Positions 35,486 to 43,993 of a DNA stretch of 51,770 nt are shown here, one piece after another. The first letter of the stretch is position 1, and the number at the start of each line of letters is the position of its first letter. The position numbers were made by a program, and so were the translations under genes. The stretch covers positions 1-51,770 of the forward strand of contig JAKALQ010000006.1 of assembly GCA_021824095.1 (NCBI GenBank). The letters run 5' to 3'. The notes beneath the pieces were generated by a model. The model searched no databases, had not been told where the DNA came from, and worked only from the letters and a program-made list of their open reading frames with translations. This DNA is from Actinomycetes bacterium. GTDB taxonomy: Bacteria; Actinomycetota; Actinomycetes; S36-B12; UBA5976.

Positions 35486-37849
35486 ATGCAGCGCTACGGC
35501 CTGGCCCAGGACCCTGTCGCCGATCCGGCCGCGATCGTGCAGGGCACGCACTTCCGCATCACCGTGCTCACCGATGGCCTGCTGCGACTCGAATGGTCCG
35601 ACGACGGAGCATTCGAGGACCGTGCGTCCACGTTCGCCGTGCGACGTCGGCTGCCTGTCCCGGACTTCCGCGTCATCGAGCGGGCGGACGTGCTCGAGAT
35701 CGTGACCGATCGGCTGCACCTCACCTACGACCGTGGACCCTTCAGTGCGGCCGGGCTCTCGGTGCGACTGCGCGGCAACGCCACCAACTACCGCTCGGTG
35801 TGGCGCTTCGGGGAGCCGACGCCGTCCCTCGGCGGCACCGCCCGCACACTCGACATGGTCGACGGGCGCACCGAGCTTGAGCCGGGCGTGGTGTCGCGCA
35901 GCGGTCTGGCCGAGATCGACGACAGCAGCAGCTTCTGCTTCACCGCGGACGGCTGGATCGCGAGTCGGGCACCCGGCCGCCGTGACCTCTACGTCTTCGC
36001 CTACGGCCTCGACCATGAGGCCGCCCTGCGCGCCTTCCATGCGGTGTCCGGGCATACGCCCCTCATCCCGCGCTGGGCGCTCGGCACCTGGTGGAGCCGT
36101 TACCACCGCTACTCCGCCGACGAGTACCTGACGCTCATGGATCGCTTCCGCGAGGAGGGCATCCCGATCGCCGTGTCCGTCATCGACATGGACTGGCATC
36201 GCGTGGACGACGTGGACCCGTCGCAGGGCAGCGGCTGGACGGGCTACTCGTGGAACCGCACCCTGTTCCCCGAACCTGAGGCCTTCCTTGCCGCCCTGCA
36301 CGAGCGCGGCAAGCGTGTCACGCTCAACGTGCACCCCGCCGACGGCATCCGCAGCTTCGAGGACGCCTACCCGGCGATGTGCGCGGCCCTTGGACGCGAG
36401 CCCGGCGACCCCATCGCCTTCGATCCCACCGACCGGGCCTTCCTCGACGCCTACTTCGACGTGCTCCACCGCGGGCTTGAGACCCAGGGCGTCGACTTCT
36501 GGTGGATCGACTGGCAGCAGGGGCGCACCTCGCGCATGCCGGGCGTGGACCCGCTGTGGGTGCTCAACCACTTCCACTACCTCGACAATGCGGAGTCGGG
36601 TCGACGCCCGCTCACGTTCTCGCGCTATGCCGGCCCGGGCAGCCACCGCTCGCCGATCGGCTTCTCCGGCGACACCGTCATCACCTGGGCGTCGCTCGCC
36701 TTCCAGCCCGAGTTCACGGCCACGGCAGCCAACATCGGCTACGGCTGGTGGAGCCATGACATCGGTGGCCACATGTGGGGCTCCCGTGACGACGAGCTCA
36801 CGGCCCGATGGGTGCAGCTCGGCGTCTTCTCCCCGATCCTGCGCCTGCACTCCACGAACGATCCCTTCATGACGAAGGAGCCGTGGACGTTCTCACAGGA
36901 GGCGCGTGCCGTCGTCAGCGATGCGCTGCGGCTGCGCCACCGGCTCATCCCGTACCTGCACACGATGAACCACCGGGCGGCCACCGAGGACCTGCCGCTG
37001 GTACGCCCGCTCTACCACCGATGGCCACGCACCGCCGAGGCTCACAGCCACCCCAACGAGTTCCTCTTCGGCAGCGACCTGCTCGTCGCTCCCATCACCG
37101 AGCCGGCGGATCGCAACACCGGCCTCGCGGCAGTCACGGCCTGGCTGCCCGAGGGTCGATGGGTTGACCTGTTCGATGGACTCGTCTACGACGGCGGCCG
37201 CGAACTCGTGCTGCACCGGCCGCTCACCTCGATCCCGGTGCTGGCGCCGACCGGCGCCATCGTGCCGCTCGACGGTGCCGCAGTCCCCGCCGACGATCCG
37301 CAGCCACCCACGCACCTCGAGGTGCTCGTCGTCGTCGGCGCTGACGGCCACAGCACGCTCATCGAGGACGATGGCGCGCTGCACCCTGCCGTGGCCCGCA
37401 CACGCCTGCGCTACGACCAGGCCACCGGCACCTTCACCGTGGCTGCGGTGGAGGGCGCCGCATCGGTCGTCCCCGCGATGCGCGACTGGACCATCTCCTT
37501 CGTGAGCGGTGCTGCGGCGGAGTGGATCAGCACCCGCGTCGGCGCCTTCGACCACCATGCCGAGGTGCAGCGCACCGGCGACCGCATCCGGGTGCAGGTG
37601 CGCGACGTGCCCGCGACGTCAGTGCTGGAGGTGCGCATCGGCAGCCATCCGCGGCTCCCGGTGAACGACGTCGCCGGCCGGGTGCGTGCACTGCTTGACC
37701 GCACCCGCATGCCCTACCTGCTGAAGTCACGCGTGCTCGCAGTGGTCACCTCCGCAGCCCCACTGCACGTGCGCGCATCACACCTGGCAGCGCTTGGCGT
37801 GGAACGTCCCCTCGAACTCGCGATCAGCGAGATCCTCTTCGCCTCCTAG
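35486..37849 (+). CDS. Glycoside hydrolase family 31 alpha-glucosidase-like enzyme
   Basis: 787 aa. The N-terminal beta-sandwich is followed by a (beta/alpha)8 barrel with RWALGTWWSRYHRYS, the nucleophile Asp342 in WWIDWQQ and acid/base Asp396 in GFSGDT, then the C-terminal beta domains. GH31 members act on alpha-glucosides, isomaltosides or xylosides; the exact linkage is not predictable. There is no signal peptide, so a cytosolic enzyme. The start at ATG 35486 has GGAGGA. Its TAG stop shares the tetranucleotide CTAG with the convergent exonuclease stop. Confidence 0.9.
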   Translation: MQRYGLAQDPVADPAAIVQGTHFRITVLTDGLLRLEWSDDGAFEDRASTFAVRRRLPVPDFRVIERADVLEIVTDRLHLTYDRGPFSAAGLSVRLRGNATNYRSVWRFGEPTPSLGGTARTLDMVDGRTELEPGVVSRSGLAEIDDSSSFCFTADGWIASRAPGRRDLYVFAYGLDHEAALRAFHAVSGHTPLIPRWALGTWWSRYHRYSADEYLTLMDRFREEGIPIAVSVIDMDWHRVDDVDPSQGSGWTGYSWNRTLFPEPEAFLAALHERGKRVTLNVHPADGIRSFEDAYPAMCAALGREPGDPIAFDPTDRAFLDAYFDVLHRGLETQGVDFWWIDWQQGRTSRMPGVDPLWVLNHFHYLDNAESGRRPLTFSRYAGPGSHRSPIGFSGDTVITWASLAFQPEFTATAANIGYGWWSHDIGGHMWGSRDDELTARWVQLGVFSPILRLHSTNDPFMTKEPWTFSQEARAVVSDALRLRHRLIPYLHTMNHRAATEDLPLVRPLYHRWPRTAEAHSHPNEFLFGSDLLVAPITEPADRNTGLAAVTAWLPEGRWVDLFDGLVYDGGRELVLHRPLTSIPVLAPTGAIVPLDGAAVPADDPQPPTHLEVLVVVGADGHSTLIEDDGALHPAVARTRLRYDQATGTFTVAAVEGAASVVPAMRDWTISFVSGAAAEWISTRVGAFDHHAEVQRTGDRIRVQVRDVPATSVLEVRIGSHPRLPVNDVAGRVRALLDRTRMPYLLKSRVLAVVTSAAPLHVRASHLAALGVERPLELAISEILFAS

Positions 37850-38661
37850 GCGAAGGCTGCATAGACGGGCGCGTGGTCGCTCCAGCGCTCGGCGTACGAC
37901 GCGGCACGCCCGATCTCGACCGACGTGCACCGACCGGCAAGACCGGGGGTCGCGAGCAGGTAGTCGATGCGCCAGCCCACGTTGCGGTCGAAGGCCTGCC
38001 CGCGGTTGCTCCACCAGGTGTAGGGCCCCTCGACGTCGCCGAAGTGACGTCGGTGGAGGTCCACCCACCCGTGGATGCCGAGCCAGGTGTCGAAGTAGGC
38101 ACGTTCCTCCGGCAGGAAGCCCGCGTTCTTCAGGTTGCCCTTCCAGTTCTTGAGGTCGACCTCGCGATGGGCCACGTTGAGGTCACCGACGACGAGCGCC
38201 TCGCCGTCCGCGCGCATGTGGGCACGCAGGCGCTTCGTCATGGCGTCAAGGAAGCGATACTTCTCCGCCTGCTTGTCCGGGACGGTGGCATCGCCCGTGG
38301 GCACGTACACCGAGGCCAGTCTCACGGGCGTGCCCGCCGCGTCCACCGTGGCCTCGACCCAACGGCCCACGCGGCGGAACTCGACCGGTCCCACGCCGAA
38401 GGCGACGTCCGCAAGCGGCACGCGCGACACCAGGGCCACCCCTGCATGCCCCGCCTTCGTCGACTCGTCATGCGCCACGTGCACGTCGGTGAAGCCTGCC
38501 TCCGCAAGGCTCTCCTCGAGCTGGGTGGTGGTGGCGCGCACCTCCTGCAGGCAGATGACGTCGGCGCGGCCCGCCTCCTGCGCAGCCCGCAACTCGGCGA
38601 GGCCGCCCTTGCGCAGGGCGGCACGCACTCCATTCACGTTGGCAGACACGACGGTGAGCAT
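37846..38661 (-). CDS. xth: Exodeoxyribonuclease III / AP endonuclease
   Basis: 271 aa. EEP-fold nuclease with Asn8 (SANVNGVR), metal ligand Glu40 (CLQEVRA), GDLNVAH for the catalytic Asp/Asn pair, and the C-terminal WSDHAP (Asp262, His263). It cuts DNA at abasic sites and trims 3' ends in base-excision repair. ATG 38661 is leaderless, with TAGGGT 6 nt upstream. Divergent from msrA, another damage-repair gene; the two promoters lie 26 bases apart. It ends in the CTAG shared with the GH31 gene. Confidence 0.9.
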   Translation of the reverse strand: MLTVVSANVNGVRAALRKGGLAELRAAQEAGRADVICLQEVRATTTQLEESLAEAGFTDVHVAHDESTKAGHAGVALVSRVPLADVAFGVGPVEFRRVGRWVEATVDAAGTPVRLASVYVPTGDATVPDKQAEKYRFLDAMTKRLRAHMRADGEALVVGDLNVAHREVDLKNWKGNLKNAGFLPEERAYFDTWLGIHGWVDLHRRHFGDVEGPYTWWSNRGQAFDRNVGWRIDYLLATPGLAGRCTSVEIGRAASYAERWSDHAPVYAAFA

Positions 38662-38667
38662 GGCGGC

Positions 38668-38673
38668 ACCCTA
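38668..38673 (-). promoter_or_regulatory. Leaderless -10 element of the exonuclease III gene
   Basis: Minus-strand TAGGGT, 6-nt spacer to ATG 38661. Confidence 0.6.
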
Positions 38674-38699
38674 CGCGCGGACGCCGCAGCCGCCCGTCC

Positions 38700-38705
38700 T
38701 ACCCT
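38700..38705 (+). promoter_or_regulatory. Leaderless -10 element of msrA
   Basis: TACCCT with a 6-nt spacer to ATG 38712; no Shine-Dalgarno. Confidence 0.6.
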
Positions 38706-38711
38706 CGGCAC

Positions 38712-39221
38712 ATGAAGACGATCTATGTGGGCATGGGCTGCTTCTGGGGTGCCGAGAAGCGATTCTGGTCGGTGCCGGGGGTCACGGGCACGCAGGTCGG
38801 CTATCAGGGTGGGCATGTGGCCGACCCCGACTACCGGCTCGTCTGCACCGGGCGCACCGGGCACGCCGAGATGGTGCGCGTCGACTACGACGAGCGACTC
38901 GTGTCGACGCGTGACATCCTGCGCGTGTTCTGGGAGCACCATGATCCGACGCAGGGCAACCGGCAGGGCAACGACATCGGGACGCAGTACCGCAGCGTCG
39001 TGTACTGGACGGACGACGAGCAGCGGGCAGAGGTGGAGCGCACGCATCGTGAGTTCGCCGCGGTGCTCGCGGCAGCGGGGCTCGGCCCCATCACGACGGA
39101 GATGGACGACGCTGCCCACCACCCGTTCCATCGCGCCGAGGAGTACCACCAGCAGTACCTGCGCAAGAACCCGCACGGCTACGACTGCCACGCCCTCACG
39201 GGCTACCACCTGCCCGTCTGA
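38712..39221 (+). CDS. msrA: Peptide methionine-S-sulfoxide reductase A
   Basis: 169 aa. GMGCFWGAEKRFW places the catalytic Cys at residue 10. GYQGGHVADPDY, TGHAEMVRVDYD and HHDPTQGNRQGNDIGTQYRS are standard MsrA elements. It repairs oxidised methionine (S-sulfoxide) in proteins. A resolving cysteine is probably the one in GYDCHALTGYH near the C-terminus. A monocistronic gene; its stop is 3 bases from the convergent GGDEF gene stop. Confidence 0.94.
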   Translation: MKTIYVGMGCFWGAEKRFWSVPGVTGTQVGYQGGHVADPDYRLVCTGRTGHAEMVRVDYDERLVSTRDILRVFWEHHDPTQGNRQGNDIGTQYRSVVYWTDDEQRAEVERTHREFAAVLAAAGLGPITTEMDDAAHHPFHRAEEYHQQYLRKNPHGYDCHALTGYHLPV

Positions 39222-39224
39222 CGG

Positions 39225-40217
39225 TCAGGCGCGGTCGTCCTGGCGGCTTGCCTTGTCGACGTACATGGCAGCGTCGGCTGCCGCCATCGCGCGATCGAAG
39301 GGCTCACCGGCACGCCACACGGCAAGGCCGAAGGAGGCCTCGATCGGCATGCCGGCGCGCACCCGCTCGACCAAGGCCCGGGCGGCATCCGGCTCGGTGC
39401 CGCCGAGGATGAGCACGAACTCGTCGCCGCCTGTGCGCGCCACAACGTCACTCGTGCGGCACTGCGACACGAGGTAGCGACCCACCTCCACCAGCATCGC
39501 ATCGCCGGCGAGGTGCCCGCGGCTGTCGTTCAGCAGCTTGAACCCGTCAAGGTCGAGCACGACGACGCTCACCGGCTGCACGAGCGACTCCGGCGGCCCT
39601 GGGCGCTCGGTGATGGTCATGAGGCCGGCCCGGTTGAGCACGCCGGTGAGGGCGTCGCGGTTGGCCATGCGCAGGATCTGCCCCATGAGCAGGTGCACCA
39701 TGGCCGACGCATAGGCCCCGGAGATGATGGCCGCGAGCCAGTTCAGGAGGAAGACGCGCGGATCGCCGTGGGCGACGAGCCCCAGGAAGGTGAGCACCAC
39801 GACGATGAGGAGGTGCAGGGCGAGGTCGCGGCCTCGGAACCATGCCCCGGCGTACACGACGACTGCCACGACCGCCGTGAGGTTGAGCGGGATGCCGAGG
39901 GTTCCCGTGGCCGTGGCGATGTACCAGGACGACGTGACGACGATAGCCAGGACGTTGGCATGCAGCACCCACCACGGCACACGCCAGCGGGGGTTCAGCA
40001 GGGCCATCCCGAGCAGCAGCGACAGCACACCGCCGATGGGGCGATCGATCGGGACGGCGTGGTGCTGGAGCGGGCTCCAGCTGAAGACAAGGAGCGAGAG
40101 GGCACGCAGGATGTTCGCGATGCCCATGGTCCACACCGGGGCGTCGATGCCACCGAATCGCCGCAACTCGGCGAGTGAGGGCTGATGCCAGGGGTCACCT
40201 GCTCCCAGGGCGCGCAT
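39225..40217 (-). CDS. Membrane-bound diguanylate cyclase (GGDEF domain)
   Basis: 330 aa. The N-terminal 180 residues hold about five or six hydrophobic helices of unknown sensor type. The GGDEF domain follows (about 185-328): NRDALTGVLNRAGL, VVLDLDGFKLLND and an intact GGDEF at 263-267. An inhibitory-site RxxD (Arg254-Asp257) sits 5 residues upstream, so product inhibition by c-di-GMP is expected. No EAL or PilZ gene is in the window. ATG 40217 is selected by TACGCT 6 nt upstream. Confidence 0.88.
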   Translation of the reverse strand: MRALGAGDPWHQPSLAELRRFGGIDAPVWTMGIANILRALSLLVFSWSPLQHHAVPIDRPIGGVLSLLLGMALLNPRWRVPWWVLHANVLAIVVTSSWYIATATGTLGIPLNLTAVVAVVVYAGAWFRGRDLALHLLIVVVLTFLGLVAHGDPRVFLLNWLAAIISGAYASAMVHLLMGQILRMANRDALTGVLNRAGLMTITERPGPPESLVQPVSVVVLDLDGFKLLNDSRGHLAGDAMLVEVGRYLVSQCRTSDVVARTGGDEFVLILGGTEPDAARALVERVRAGMPIEASFGLAVWRAGEPFDRAMAAADAAMYVDKASRQDDRA

Positions 40218-40223
40218 GGCGGC

Positions 40224-40229
40224 AGCGTA
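40224..40229 (-). promoter_or_regulatory. Leaderless -10 element of the GGDEF gene
   Basis: Minus-strand TACGCT, 6-nt spacer to ATG 40217. Confidence 0.6.
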
Positions 40230-40261
40230 GCCACCGTGTCCAGACCTGCCGGCGACGGGCA

Positions 40262-41233
40262 TCAACCTCGGAGCACCCGATCGGCGACCTCTGTCGTGCG
40301 CAGTGCGCTCATGCCCGTGCTGGGCGCCGGGCTACCCCCGCGCAGCTCGTCGACGATGGCCTGCACGAGCGGTTGGTGCACGTGCGTGGGACGCGGGAGG
40401 TCCGCCTCGACACGCTCGCCAGCACTCTGCAGCACGAGGGGCTCGTCACCGAAGCAGCTGAACGTCATCCGGCCGTCGGTGCCGATGATCTCCACTCGGT
40501 CCTCGCTGTCGCTGGCAACGAAGCACCAGCTGCCAGTACCGGTCACACCACTGCGATGGCGCCAGGCCGCCGTCACGGTGTCCTCCACGTCGTAGAGCCC
40601 GGCCCGCTGTGCCGGGAAGCCCGCGACGTCATCGATGGGGCCGAACCAGTCATCGAGCAGGTCGAGCGTGTGCACGGCCACGTCAAGGAAGCGCCCGCCT
40701 CCGGCCACCTCGGCACGCACCCGCCAGGGCAGCGTGTCGCGGGAGCGCTCCTCCGGCGCGGGCGGGTGGCGCAGGGTCACCGAGACGCTGCACACCGTGC
40801 CGATACGTCCCTCCCGCAGCCAGGTGCGCACCTGCTGGAAACGGGGCATGGCCCGTCGGTAGTAGGCCACGAAGAGGCGCACCCCCGCTTGGTCGCATGC
40901 CTCGATCATGGCTCGCGCCCCAGCCGCATCAAGGGCCATGGGCTTCTCGACGTACACATGCTTGCCGGCAGCGGCCGCTGCCTGCGTGAGCGGCAGGTGC
41001 GCGTCCGGGGGCGTGGCGATGTAGACGATGTCGATCGCGGGATCGGCGAGCATCGCGTCCACGCTCGCGTAGACCGTGTCCACACCGTGGCGCCGCGCCC
41101 AGTCCTCGGCCTTCGCAAGGGTGCGGTTGGTGACCCCGCGGAGCACGGAGTGCTCGGCCCGCATGAGTGCCGGGCCGCTCTTGCGCTCGGTCACATCACC
41201 AGTCCCGATCATGCCCCACTGGATGTCCTGCAT
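40262..41233 (-). CDS. Gfo/Idh/MocA family oxidoreductase
   Basis: 323 aa. N-terminal Rossmann domain with WGMIGTGDVTE, VYIATPPDAHLP and the family lysine in KHVYVEKPMAL, then an alpha/beta substrate domain with GGGRFLDVAVHTLDLLDDWFG. These enzymes oxidise or reduce sugars and polyols with NAD(P); the substrate is not predictable. ATG 41233 has GAGGAGGA upstream and a TAGCGT hexamer (41254-41259) in a leadered promoter. Confidence 0.87.
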   Translation of the reverse strand: MQDIQWGMIGTGDVTERKSGPALMRAEHSVLRGVTNRTLAKAEDWARRHGVDTVYASVDAMLADPAIDIVYIATPPDAHLPLTQAAAAAGKHVYVEKPMALDAAGARAMIEACDQAGVRLFVAYYRRAMPRFQQVRTWLREGRIGTVCSVSVTLRHPPAPEERSRDTLPWRVRAEVAGGGRFLDVAVHTLDLLDDWFGPIDDVAGFPAQRAGLYDVEDTVTAAWRHRSGVTGTGSWCFVASDSEDRVEIIGTDGRMTFSCFGDEPLVLQSAGERVEADLPRPTHVHQPLVQAIVDELRGGSPAPSTGMSALRTTEVADRVLRG

Positions 41234-41253
41234 GTGTCCTCCTCGCCGCCGGC

Positions 41254-41259
41254 ACGCTA
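41254..41259 (-). promoter_or_regulatory. Candidate -10 element of the Gfo/Idh gene
   Basis: Minus-strand TAGCGT 20 nt before ATG 41233. Here the leader carries a Shine-Dalgarno (GAGGAGGA), unlike the leaderless genes. Confidence 0.45.
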
Positions 41260-41314
41260 CCGCGCGCCATCCCACCACTCCCCCGGTTGCTGGCGCTTGC
41301 CGGCCCCGGACATG

Positions 41315-41351
41315 CCGATGGCGCGGCACCTGCGGGGTGCCGCGCCATCGG
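41315..41351. terminator. Hairpin terminator of the mdh-icd operon
   Basis: CCGATGGCGCGGCACC (41315-41330) pairs with GGTGCCGCGCCATCGG (41336-41351), a 16-bp perfect stem with loop TGCGG, 14 bases after the icd stop on the minus strand. No U tract. Confidence 0.75.
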
Positions 41352-41365
41352 ATGGAGCCGTGGTG

Positions 41366-42583
41366 CTACTTCGTCATGGCTGCGCGCAGGTTCTCGTCGA
41401 TACTCGCGAGGAAGTCCTGCGTCGTCTGCCAGGGCTGGTCGGGTCCGACGAGGATGGCGAGGTCCTTCGTCATCTTCCCGCTCTCGACCGTCTCGATGCA
41501 GACACGCTCGAGGGTCTCGGCGAACTCCGACACGGCCGGGGTGCCGTCGAACTGGCCGCGGTAGTACAGGCCACGCGTCCACGCGAAGATGGAGGCGATG
41601 GGGTTCGTCGACGTCGGCTTGCCCTGCTGGTGCTGGCGGTAGTGGCGCGTGACGGTGCCGTGCGCCGCCTCGGCCTCGATGGTGCGGCCGTCCGGCGTCA
41701 TGAGCACCGACGTCATGAGGCCGAGCGAGCCGAAGCCCTGGGCCACGATGTCGGACTGCACGTCACCGTCGTAGTTCTTCGTGGCCCACACGTAGCCGCC
41801 CTCCCACTTGAGTGCGGAGGCCACCATGTCGTCGATGAGCCGGTGCTCGTAGGTGAGCCCCTTGGCCTCGAAGTCAGCCTTGAACTCAGCCTCGAAGACC
41901 TCGGCGAAGATGTCCTTGAACTGCCCGTCGTAGGCCTTGAGGATGGTGTTCTTCGTCGACAGGTACAGCGGGTAGTTGCGCGACAGCGAGTAGCGCATCG
42001 ACGCACGGGCGAAGTCGCGGATGGACTCGTCGAGGTTGTACATCGTCATCGCGACGCCGGAGCCCGGGTAGTCGAAGACGTGGAACTCCATCGGTGCCGA
42101 ACCGTCCTCCGGGGTGAAGGTGACGGTGAGGCTGCCCTTGCCCGGCACCTTGAAATCGGTGGCGCGGTACTGGTCGCCGAACGCGTGACGGCCGACGACG
42201 ATGGGCTTCGTCCAGTGGGGCACCAGGCGTGGGATGTTGTTGATGATGATGGGCTCGCGGAAGATCACCCCGCCGAGGATGTTGCGGATGGTCCCGTTGG
42301 GGGACTTCCACATCTTCTGCAGCCCGAACTCCTCGACGCGCGCCTCATCGGGCGTGATGGTGGCGCACTTCACGCCGACGCCAAATTGCTTGATGGCGTT
42401 GGCGGAGTCGATCGTCACCTGATCGCTGGTGGCGTCACGGTGCTCGATCCCGAGGTCGTAGTACCGCAGGTCGATGTCGAGGTACGGGAGGATCAACTGG
42501 TCCTTGATGAACTGCCAGATGATCCGCGTCATCTCATCGCCGTCGAGTTCGACGACGGGGTTGGCAACCTTGATCTTCTGCAC
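41366..42583 (-). CDS. icd: NADP-dependent isocitrate dehydrogenase, eukaryote-like type
   Basis: 405 aa homodimeric type. [40 protein letters not shown] (isocitrate site), [20 protein letters not shown] with metal Asp residues, and [17 protein letters not shown] are diagnostic for the family containing yeast/human IDH and M. tuberculosis Icd1. It makes 2-oxoglutarate and NADPH in the TCA cycle. It starts with GTG 42583, 6 bases after the mdh stop; the weak Shine-Dalgarno TGAGG overlaps that stop. Two consecutive TCA enzymes in one operon. Confidence 0.94.
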   Translation of the reverse strand: MQKIKVANPVVELDGDEMTRIIWQFIKDQLILPYLDIDLRYYDLGIEHRDATSDQVTIDSANAIKQFGVGVKCATITPDEARVEEFGLQKMWKSPNGTIRNILGGVIFREPIIINNIPRLVPHWTKPIVVGRHAFGDQYRATDFKVPGKGSLTVTFTPEDGSAPMEFHVFDYPGSGVAMTMYNLDESIRDFARASMRYSLSRNYPLYLSTKNTILKAYDGQFKDIFAEVFEAEFKADFEAKGLTYEHRLIDDMVASALKWEGGYVWATKNYDGDVQSDIVAQGFGSLGLMTSVLMTPDGRTIEAEAAHGTVTRHYRQHQQGKPTSTNPIASIFAWTRGLYYRGQFDGTPAVSEFAETLERVCIETVESGKMTKDLAILVGPDQPWQTTQDFLASIDENLRAAMTK

Positions 42584-42589
42584 GATGCC

Positions 42590-43546
42590 TCACAGGTCCT
42601 TGACGTCGGCCTGCTTGGCGCGGACCGCCACGGCGGCCTCGAGCAGGCCTGCCTTCTCAGTGTCGGTGAGTGCGGTCTCGACGACGCGGCGCACACCACC
42701 CTTGCCGATCTCGGCTTCGACGCCGAGGTACACGCCCTCGATGCCGTACTCGCCATCGACCCAGGCGCACACGGGCATGACCGCGCCGCTGTCCTCGATG
42801 ACGGCCTTCGCCATGCGCGCGGCTGCCGCCGACGGGGCGTAGTAGGCCGACCCCGTCTTCAGCAGCGCGACGACCTCGGCGCCACCGTTGCGGGTGCGCA
42901 CGACGAGCTCCTCGATCGTGTCGGCCGGCAGCAGCTCGGAGAGCGGCTTGCCGTCGACCGTGCAGCGCGACGGGACGGGCACCATGGTGTCGCCGTGCGA
43001 ACCGAGCGTGAGGGTGCGCACCGACCCGACGGGCACACCGAGGGTCTCGGCGACGAAGTGCGAGAAGCGGGCGGTGTCGAGCATGCCCGCCTGTCCGATG
43101 ACGCGCTGCTTCGGGAAGCCGGTGGCGAGCTGCGTGAGCGCCGTCATCTCGTCGAGCGGGTTCGACACCACGATGATGACCGCGTCGGGTGCATGCTTGG
43201 CGACCTGCTCGGCCACGCCGCGCACGATCTTCGCATTGGTCTCGATGAGGTCCATGCGGCTCATGCCTGGCTTGCGCGGCAGGCCCGCCGTGATGACGAC
43301 GACATCGGAGCCGGCGATGGCCTCGTAGCCCTCGCCGTTGGGTCCGGTCGACTGCCCGATGACCTTGGTCTCGAAGCCCTCGATGGGACGGCTCTGGTTC
43401 ATGTCGAGTGCGAGCCCCTCGGGCTTGCCCTCGATGATGTCAGTGAGCACGACGGTCTCGAAGACGTCGTATTCGGCGAGACGCATCGCCGTGGTCGAGC
43501 CGTAGAAGCCAGCTCCCACCACCGTTGCCTTGCCCTTGCGCGCCAT
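42590..43546 (-). CDS. mdh: Malate dehydrogenase, LDH-like type
   Basis: 318 aa. Rossmann motif VGAGFYGS, GLPRKPGMSR mobile loop with substrate arginines (the Arg marks malate rather than lactate), VSNPLDEMT and catalytic His in GSHGDTMVP. It interconverts malate and oxaloacetate with NAD(H). The frame is open far upstream, but ATG 43546 has GGAGGA 5 nt before it and gives the normal N-terminus. First gene of mdh-icd; a TACGAT hexamer at 43579..43574 is a possible -10. Divergent from the small membrane protein. Confidence 0.94.
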   Translation of the reverse strand: MARKGKATVVGAGFYGSTTAMRLAEYDVFETVVLTDIIEGKPEGLALDMNQSRPIEGFETKVIGQSTGPNGEGYEAIAGSDVVVITAGLPRKPGMSRMDLIETNAKIVRGVAEQVAKHAPDAVIIVVSNPLDEMTALTQLATGFPKQRVIGQAGMLDTARFSHFVAETLGVPVGSVRTLTLGSHGDTMVPVPSRCTVDGKPLSELLPADTIEELVVRTRNGGAEVVALLKTGSAYYAPSAAAARMAKAVIEDSGAVMPVCAWVDGEYGIEGVYLGVEAEIGKGGVRRVVETALTDTEKAGLLEAAVAVRAKQADVKDL

Positions 43547-43629
43547 GGTTCCTCCACGTGATTCGGCATTGGAATCGTAGTCGCCGTCTTCAGGGCCACT
43601 TCCCAGAGTCCGGTCGTGACGTTTGGCGG

Positions 43630-43635
43630 TAGCGT
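43630..43635 (+). promoter_or_regulatory. Leaderless -10 element of the small membrane protein gene
   Basis: TAGCGT with a 7-nt spacer to ATG 43643. Confidence 0.5.
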
Positions 43636-43642
43636 GTGATCC

Positions 43643-43993
43643 ATGTCCCATGCCCACGACCCGGCAGCGGGTGAGCGACGACTGCGCCTCGTGCCGCCCG
43701 TCGCGGACAACGTGGTCGTGATGCCGCAGTCGATCCCGCGTCGACTCCGCAGTCAATGGCCGTCGCTCTCGGTGCTGGCGCTCGTCATACTGTCGATTGC
43801 CGCCATCGCCATCGACTTCCGCTGGTGCGCATGGCTGCTCGCGGTCGCCATCGCCTGGGCCTTCGGCCTGCGCCTGCTGCTGCCGAAGCGACGCATCGGC
43901 TGGCTTGAGGTGCGCAGGCGGCACACCGACCTCGTCTGCCTCGGGGCGCTCCTGCTCGGGGTGGTCGCCCTCGCGATCGCGACGCCGGCATGA
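43643..43993 (+). CDS. Small membrane protein, DUF3017-like
   Basis: 116 aa with a basic, soluble N-terminus (about 1-40) and three hydrophobic helices (about 42-58, 61-81 and 96-114; [53 protein letters not shown]). Length, topology and the place next to mdh match the DUF3017 family, which has no known function. Its ATGA stop overlaps the protease start by 4 bases, so both are made together. The family call is from memory of neighbourhood and shape, not a profile. Confidence 0.65.
   Translation: MSHAHDPAAGERRLRLVPPVADNVVVMPQSIPRRLRSQWPSLSVLALVILSIAAIAIDFRWCAWLLAVAIAWAFGLRLLLPKRRIGWLEVRRRHTDLVCLGALLLGVVALAIATPA

Noticed and set aside
40175-43561. Open frame of 1128 codons on the plus strand, and similar very long frames at 46242-49502 (+), 48310-50841 (+) and 26289-28934 (-)
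   Set aside because: Each lies antisense to well-recognised genes (Gfo/Idh, icd and mdh; clpB; clpB, hspR and dnaJ; amidohydrolase and aldehyde dehydrogenase). They are open because of high GC at third positions and show no family motifs, being rich in Arg, Ala, His and Gly.
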